Shown: positions 32,231 to 36,827 of the stretch, piece by piece
How the letters are laid out: every line of letters starts with the position of its first letter
Numbering within the stretch: the first letter of the stretch is position 1
Assembly (NCBI GenBank): GCA_032718475.1
Contig: JAUCBJ010007914.1
Span: 1 to 36,827, forward strand
DNA length: 36,827 bases
Direction: 5' to 3'
Source of the DNA: Nemertoderma westbladi
Taxonomy: Eukaryota; Xenacoelomorpha; Nemertodermatida; Nemertodermatidae
Notes under the pieces: generated by a model
Databases searched by the model: none
What the model saw: the letters and a program-made list of their open reading frames with translations, nothing else
What the model was told of the DNA's origin: nothing
Translations under genes and position numbers: made by a program

Positions 32231-34232
32231 ACCCTCAGTTCAAATCCTTCATAGAACTTTATAAATTTATAGTGATAACTTTCCAAGGTTTGGAAAAACG
32301 AACATTTTGACTGCTAATCTTTTTCTATTTCAAAATTATTATTTTGTAAGAAGGTACAATTTTAACAACACTCGCATTTCTTCAAAATATCTCGAACTTT
32401 CAGGCGGGCATAGGGTAATAATGCCAAAATTCTGCTGAATTTCTTAGATTATGACCTGAAGTTTGTTAGCGTTGTTATAGGGATAGGGAGTCAATGGCGC
32501 GAAATGACCGCAAACACAAAATAAATTTTAGTGGGTTTTAAAAATTGGTTTAATTTAATTGAAAACATTAAGGGAAAGGAGCAGGTTACAGTGGCGATGT
32601 TTTCTAACCAAAACAATAAACTATACATTATTTCACTTGCGGTCAATTAGAGCTGAAGATCACTATTTTCACTTGCGGTTAAAGTGCGCCACTATCTGGG
32701 AATAGGACAATTTAAATTATGGATTCTGTCGTCAACAAGCCCTAACCAAATAAACAAACCTAATCCGGCACTTGCGTGGACTGCCTACCAATACGCTAAC
32801 TGTTACCAGTACCATGCTAAATGTGGAAACGAGATGTCAAGTAATAATCCCGAGGTCAAAGGTCGAATACCTCAATTTGTTAAGAGGTAATGTACTTGTT
32901 GCTTGGTACCCTTTTAAATTTACCTGTTTCAAGTTTTATTTAATTTAAATTTGATTTATAATATTTAATGTAAGTATACCGCTGAAGACGCCCATGATGG
33001 GTGCAATTCCTTACGGTAAACACACCCCCCATTTTAAAACGACCTATTCGTGGTGAAAGACCATTCCTAATAAGATTACCTAAAATTTAATATGAATACG
33101 CCACGAAAAACTTCATATTGATTCATGTTTTATATTGGTAACTTTAGATAAAGCTAAGATAACTATCTAAGGATAGCTCTATCTTTGGTTAAAAGCAAAG
33201 ACAAGGAGGATATTTAATGGTTGGACATGTAGCACTGTAGGACTGTATAAGTGTGACTGAATGTAAACTTACTAAACTTTTTTCATAGACCAGTACTACT
33301 TTAGTTTAAGAAAGTGGAGTGAGTTGCTGAGAAAATAAGCATTTATAGATTAGACTGACAGACGGTCAGACAGACAGACACACCACCGACAGACAGGCAC
33401 GAGGTACAGATAGTGGTACTCAACCCATATGCTAAGCGCGCTTACTTTCGTGCCTCGCCCCAGGTTTATTTTTTACAAAGTACAATGTAAAAAGAACAGT
33501 GCGAAAATATTGGGCTACGCGTGTTGTAGTTTGTGGGACGGCATCTGGTGATTGACTGGCGAGTGCCATAGAGGTTTTGAAGTTGTTGGCTAAGCTTGAA
33601 GTTTAATTAGATTGAGCTTACATTGCTTACATTGTGCTTACATTTCATCAATTTCATATGTGATTGCTGCAAATTATTTATTATCCCACCTTTATAGAAG
33701 CGGTGACCGTTTACCTTTATCATTTTATTAAACCAATCAGTTACATTTTATTCAAGGCCATCTGGTTAAAAGATTACGTATTTTATTGTACTACTTCAGT
33801 ATATTCTTACAAAATCACGTTGTATTATAATTTAATTACTTTTTATGTGCGCGATATACCAAAATATAGTGTCTAAATTTAGGAACCCCCAAAATTGAGA
33901 GAAAAAATAAAAATCCAGATTCACCCACTTACTGGCCGGGTGGCCAAATGAACTATATATAAATATATAAGAAATGTTCTGCAATTTCATTAAGAGTTTT
34001 TAGAAAAATATTCATTACGTTTTTAAGCACAGCCTGCGCACTTAATTGAGAAAACACCAATCTTGGGTTTGGAAATAATGAATAAGTTGCCAATGTGAGA
34101 AAATGAAAGGATTGATTATATTGGCGAATAACATCCCTGCAAGCTCCAAATTCTTTCCATACCATGACCCAAGTTATTGCCTTGGCGTAAATACTCTAAA
34201 ACAAATCTTCAAGAACACCTATATTCAATATT
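32231..34232. other. Intergenic, no gene recognised
   Basis: AT-rich. It contains a GACA/CAGA microsatellite at about 33357-33385. Two similar TTCACTTGCGGT motifs lie near 32633 and 32670. No gene can be supported. The short open frames here (for example 32684-32890 and 33664-33876) lack any signature. Confidence 0.5.
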
Positions 34233-35415
34233 TGTGGCTGGCCACGAGAAAAGGGACCTTATGTCGCAAAACCTGATTCTGAGATAATCGCGTTTAAAGT
34301 TTCCCTCTATTTTTGAACAAATTTTATTGGATTATTGATTTAGAAATGTATGAAATGATGAGGGAAATTCGAATTGGTTCTGATATTCAATATACCTAGG
34401 AAATAACTAATTACAAGAAGCAATATAAGATGTTGCAGTGTTGTATATCCCACTGTTTTAGGTTTTTCATGTCTGAATTTAGGACTGTAATAACTTGTAC
34501 TAATATGTAGGTAATGTAGGCCTACAGTTATTTTTTTTAATGCAATATGGCTGGCTGGCTGTCATTTTGTTAATTTCTGTTCGTTAGTTCTGAAATTTTG
34601 TAAGCAACTACAGCGATATTAAGTGACACTGAAGAATGAATCGCAGACTGTATTATCAATAGTCTACCGCTAGGGGGCGATAATGTTCTAGAATGTAAAT
34701 TGCTTGACATTTTCTTAATTCCTGTCCGTTTGTTTTGAAATTTTGTAGACATCTTCTACAATATAAAATTATACTGGAAAATGAATCCTAGACTGTATTA
34801 TTCAATTGTCTGCCGCTAGAGGGCGATAATGTTCTAAAATGTAAATTGCTTGTCATTTTATTAATTCCTGTCCGTTTGTCTTGAAATTTTCTAGACACCT
34901 TATACATATGAGGTGGGACAAGGTGGACAAACTTCTACAACACTCCCAATAAAGAATTCAAAATACGAATAATTTTAAATTTTGTAAAAAAAATTTTTTT
35001 TTGAAAAAAATTATGTTTTTGAAAAAATTTTAAATTTAAAAAAAAAATTTTTTGGTTACATGTATTTTTGAAAATTTTGCAAAAATGTTTTTAAATAATT
35101 TCTTTAACAATATTAATAGTTTCAAAGTGTTAAAAGTTGTATAAAAAGCCGAATAACATTGAGCTGCTTAACTATATACAGTAGTAAAAATTGCTATGAT
35201 ATTATTAATATTTCCATTTTTTTTAATAACAAAATTATTTTGAAAAGAGCTACCCGATTCACCTTCACATAAATCGCTATAACTTTTTTTTGGAAATAGA
35301 TATTGAGACACCGTTTTTTTTGTTAAAATCTCTGGAAAATTCTGCATCTCATAGGCCTAATAACTCAAAATCGACCTCCGGTGACATAAGGTCCCTTTTC
35401 TCGTGGCCAGCCACA
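34233..35415. mobile_element. Element bounded by 33 bp inverted repeats
   Basis: The 33 bases at 34233-34265 (TGTGGCTGGCCACGAGAAAA...) are the exact reverse complement of 35383-35415. Weaker inverted similarity continues inward for another 20 or so bases. The 1.18 kb interior has no transposase. No clear target-site duplication is visible. It is probably a non-autonomous DNA transposon, lying just upstream of the lectin-like exon. Confidence 0.65.
34565..34905. repeat. About 145 bp tandem repeat, 2.3 copies
   Basis: Copies begin near 34570, 34717 and 34860 with TTAATT(T/C)CTGT(C/T)CG. They share GTCTGCCGCTAGAGGGCGAT-like and AATGTAAATTGCTTG segments. The repeat lies inside the inverted-repeat-bounded element. 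Confidence 0.85.
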
Positions 35416-35466
35416 TTTATTAATTATAACAGTATTCTAGAAGTCCTTGGACTAAAATTAGTAACA

Positions 35467-35861
35467 ATGGGATGTATAAACTATTGTTGGTGGTTGTTGT
35501 TTTATATGCATATCCTGATTCCTGAATGCAATGTAATAAACCGATCATATATCCTAAAACTGGAGGACCAAATGCTGACGTCATCAGATAATTTGTTTGC
35601 ACCAATCAGAGCTTCGAATTTACTATGTGCAGCGTACTGTACTAGATCGTATCTGTGCCGTTCTTACCAGCTGTATAAGGAATATCGTTGTCAGCTCAAT
35701 TCTGTAAGCGATACACCGGCCACAGTAACAGTTGCTGCTAAAGGTTGGCAGTTATACACTCCAGTTTCTGTGGCTATGGAATTGGTCAATTCAACCCAAA
35801 ATTCTACCTGGAATAATGATGCGAATATGTCTTCTTACAGCGCAATAGATGGAGATTTAAG
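35467..35861 (+). CDS. First exon of a secreted PAN/Apple plus fucolectin-like protein (partial)
   Basis: The exon starts at ATG 35467 (ACAATGG context) and runs to a consensus donor, TTAAG|GTGAGT, at 35862. After a short polar start the protein has a hydrophobic stretch (CWWLLFYMHILI) that could be a signal peptide or anchor. A PAN/Apple-like segment follows, with cysteines in the pattern CAAYC...C.SY......C. It ends AMELVNSTQNSTWNNDANMS...SAIDGDLR. That matches the opening of F5/8 type C or fucolectin (tachylectin-4) domains, where 'A...QSS.......A.DG' is conserved. The rest of the lectin domain must be in a downstream exon; none is seen before the window ends. Such proteins are common secreted lectins in marine invertebrates. 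The frame is also open upstream of the ATG into the inverted-repeat element, but I take the ATG as the start. Confidence 0.6.
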
Positions 35862-35934
35862 GTGAGTAATTAACGCGTGTTTATTGTTTTATCTTATAAG
35901 TTACATCGATTTGAAGGAAAACTTCACCATTACC

Positions 35935-35952
35935 TATCTATCTATCTATCTG
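35935..35952. repeat. (CTAT)n microsatellite
   Basis: About four CTAT units in the presumed first intron of the lectin-like gene. Confidence 0.8.
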
Positions 35953-36149
35953 TAATCGGCATGCAGCTTGCTGCTTCATAAGAATACTATATCGGTTTAT
36001 CAACAAAATTGCACGACCGCAACCCCTGTCATGACTTTCACGAGATTAACCGCGGTAAGAGTTCTTTAAGAGGCACCGCAAGAGATTCATGGCCTGCACA
36101 CCATGCTTTTTCTCTTCATCAGGTCGCCAAATGACAAGATTAGAATTGA

Positions 36150-36530
36150 TGCTAATTTCACCAAAAACGCATACATCGGAAACTAACAGCATACAATTAA
36201 ATACTAGTAAAGGTGAATTAGAATAATCTTCTACAATAAAATATCTAGGTGTCTTGATTGACATCGACAATAAACTGGATTGGAAAGAACAAATAACATA
36301 AATTTCAAACACAATGAGTTATGCAATTTCTTGTTTTTTAAAATTAAAAAATATAATGAAAAAATACAAAATAATCGAGCAGAAATATAAAATTGCCAAA
36401 ACAAATAACAATTATGGTTTCTCCAGTATCGATAGCATTAATTAAAATGTGGAACTTACTTGAAACAATAAATTACAATACAACCTACAGAATATAAACA
36501 TTATAAGAAAATCATTCAAATAAATTGTTT
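36150..36530 (+). pseudogene. Decayed LINE reverse transcriptase fragment
   Basis: A plus-strand frame with several in-frame stops reads TSETNSIQLNTSKGELE, then IKYLGVLIDIDNKLDWKEQI, then SYAISCFLKLKNIMKKYKI. The 'YLG..ID..L.WK.HI..I' pattern is the thumb region after the reverse transcriptase core of CR1/jockey-like LINEs. It is too degraded to assign to a clade. It appears to lie in the intron of the lectin-like gene. Confidence 0.6.
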
Positions 36531-36827
36531 AACTCACTACAACCGATATAAGGAAATAAATTAAAATCAACATGATCTGGAGTGGCGCATGCGAGAACTG
36601 TTGATTCTGTGTCCTGTCCGAGTCGTACAGTACTTATTTCCCGGTCTATTGTAGTATTGTGTAGGCCTACTGTAGTTCGGCGGGCCTGACCCTGCTGTGG
36701 AACTTTGACAGATAATCAGCTAAAGTACTTAAATGTGTGGTGCTGCCTCATGTATTTTACGTATATATGAGTACTGGAAATATACGAAGTTATTATTATT
36801 ATTATGCACGTGCTGTTCTTTATGGCT
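36531..36827. other. Window end, no gene recognised
   Basis: No ORF or repeat beyond one TAGGCCTA octamer near 36662. Confidence 0.4.

Noticed and set aside
36046-36312. Minus-strand 88-codon ORF
   Set aside because: The plus strand of the same region reads as a decayed LINE, which explains the open frame.

Overview
This is a repeat-dense stretch of an AT-rich metazoan nuclear genome. Spliced genes with GT-AG introns, a Penelope-like element with a GIY-YIG endonuclease, a BEL/Pao LTR retrotransposon, several LINE fragments, long minisatellites, foldback elements and an over-represented TAGGCCTA octamer all fit a marine invertebrate. A secreted PAN/Apple plus fucolectin-like exon also fits. 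The exact phylum cannot be read from the sequence. Nothing suggests bacterial, viral-genome or organellar DNA.

Layout, left to right. 1-600 looks like an LTR, preceded by a G-rich purine tract. 709-1359 is an open frame for an unknown basic protein. 1438-3555 is a giant inverted repeat (arms about 0.9-1 kb) whose 229 bp loop is repeated again, inverted, just outside its right arm (3560-3797). 3800-4384 (minus) is the 3' end of a decayed LINE. 4385-7718 (minus) is a nearly complete Penelope-like element with two almost identical terminal repeats and two frameshifts. 7737-13063 (plus) is a multi-exon gene that I read as a DUF6729-type, RNase H-like transposase-derived protein. It has a proline-rich minisatellite in its coding sequence and three C-terminal zinc-ribbon-like repeats. 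It is followed immediately by about 42 copies of a 16 bp satellite (13076-13745). A second LINE relic (14826-15077, minus) abuts a 49/53 bp minisatellite.

That minisatellite is split in two (15078-16347 and 25542-27193) by a 9.2 kb BEL/Pao-type retrotransposon (16348-25541). The element has TG...CA LTRs of 1210 and 1209 bp and a GGGTG target-site duplication taken from the minisatellite unit. Its gag and protease are open, but reverse transcriptase, RNase H and most of integrase are replaced by a short AT-rich filler. The element keeps an extra cysteine-rich ORF between the pol remnant and the 3' LTR. In front of that ORF are three tandem repeats whose hairpin stems change sequence but keep pairing.

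The right part (27194-36827) is mostly non-coding. It holds a palindromic MITE-like element with a 10 bp direct repeat (27931-28780), a broken plus-strand LINE (29059-30745), an AT-rich 15-17 bp array with an inverted leader (31640-32230), an element bounded by 33 bp inverted repeats (34233-35415), one probable host exon (35467-35861) for a secreted lectin-like protein, and a last LINE relic (36150-36530).

The genes do not form a pathway. The window is a nested accumulation of mobile elements around one transposase-derived gene and one probable host exon. The best candidates for something undescribed are the BEL element's accessory zinc-finger ORF with its upstream repeated hairpins, the transposase-derived gene with its zinc-ribbon tail, and the three-part inverted-repeat structure at 1.4-3.8 kb.
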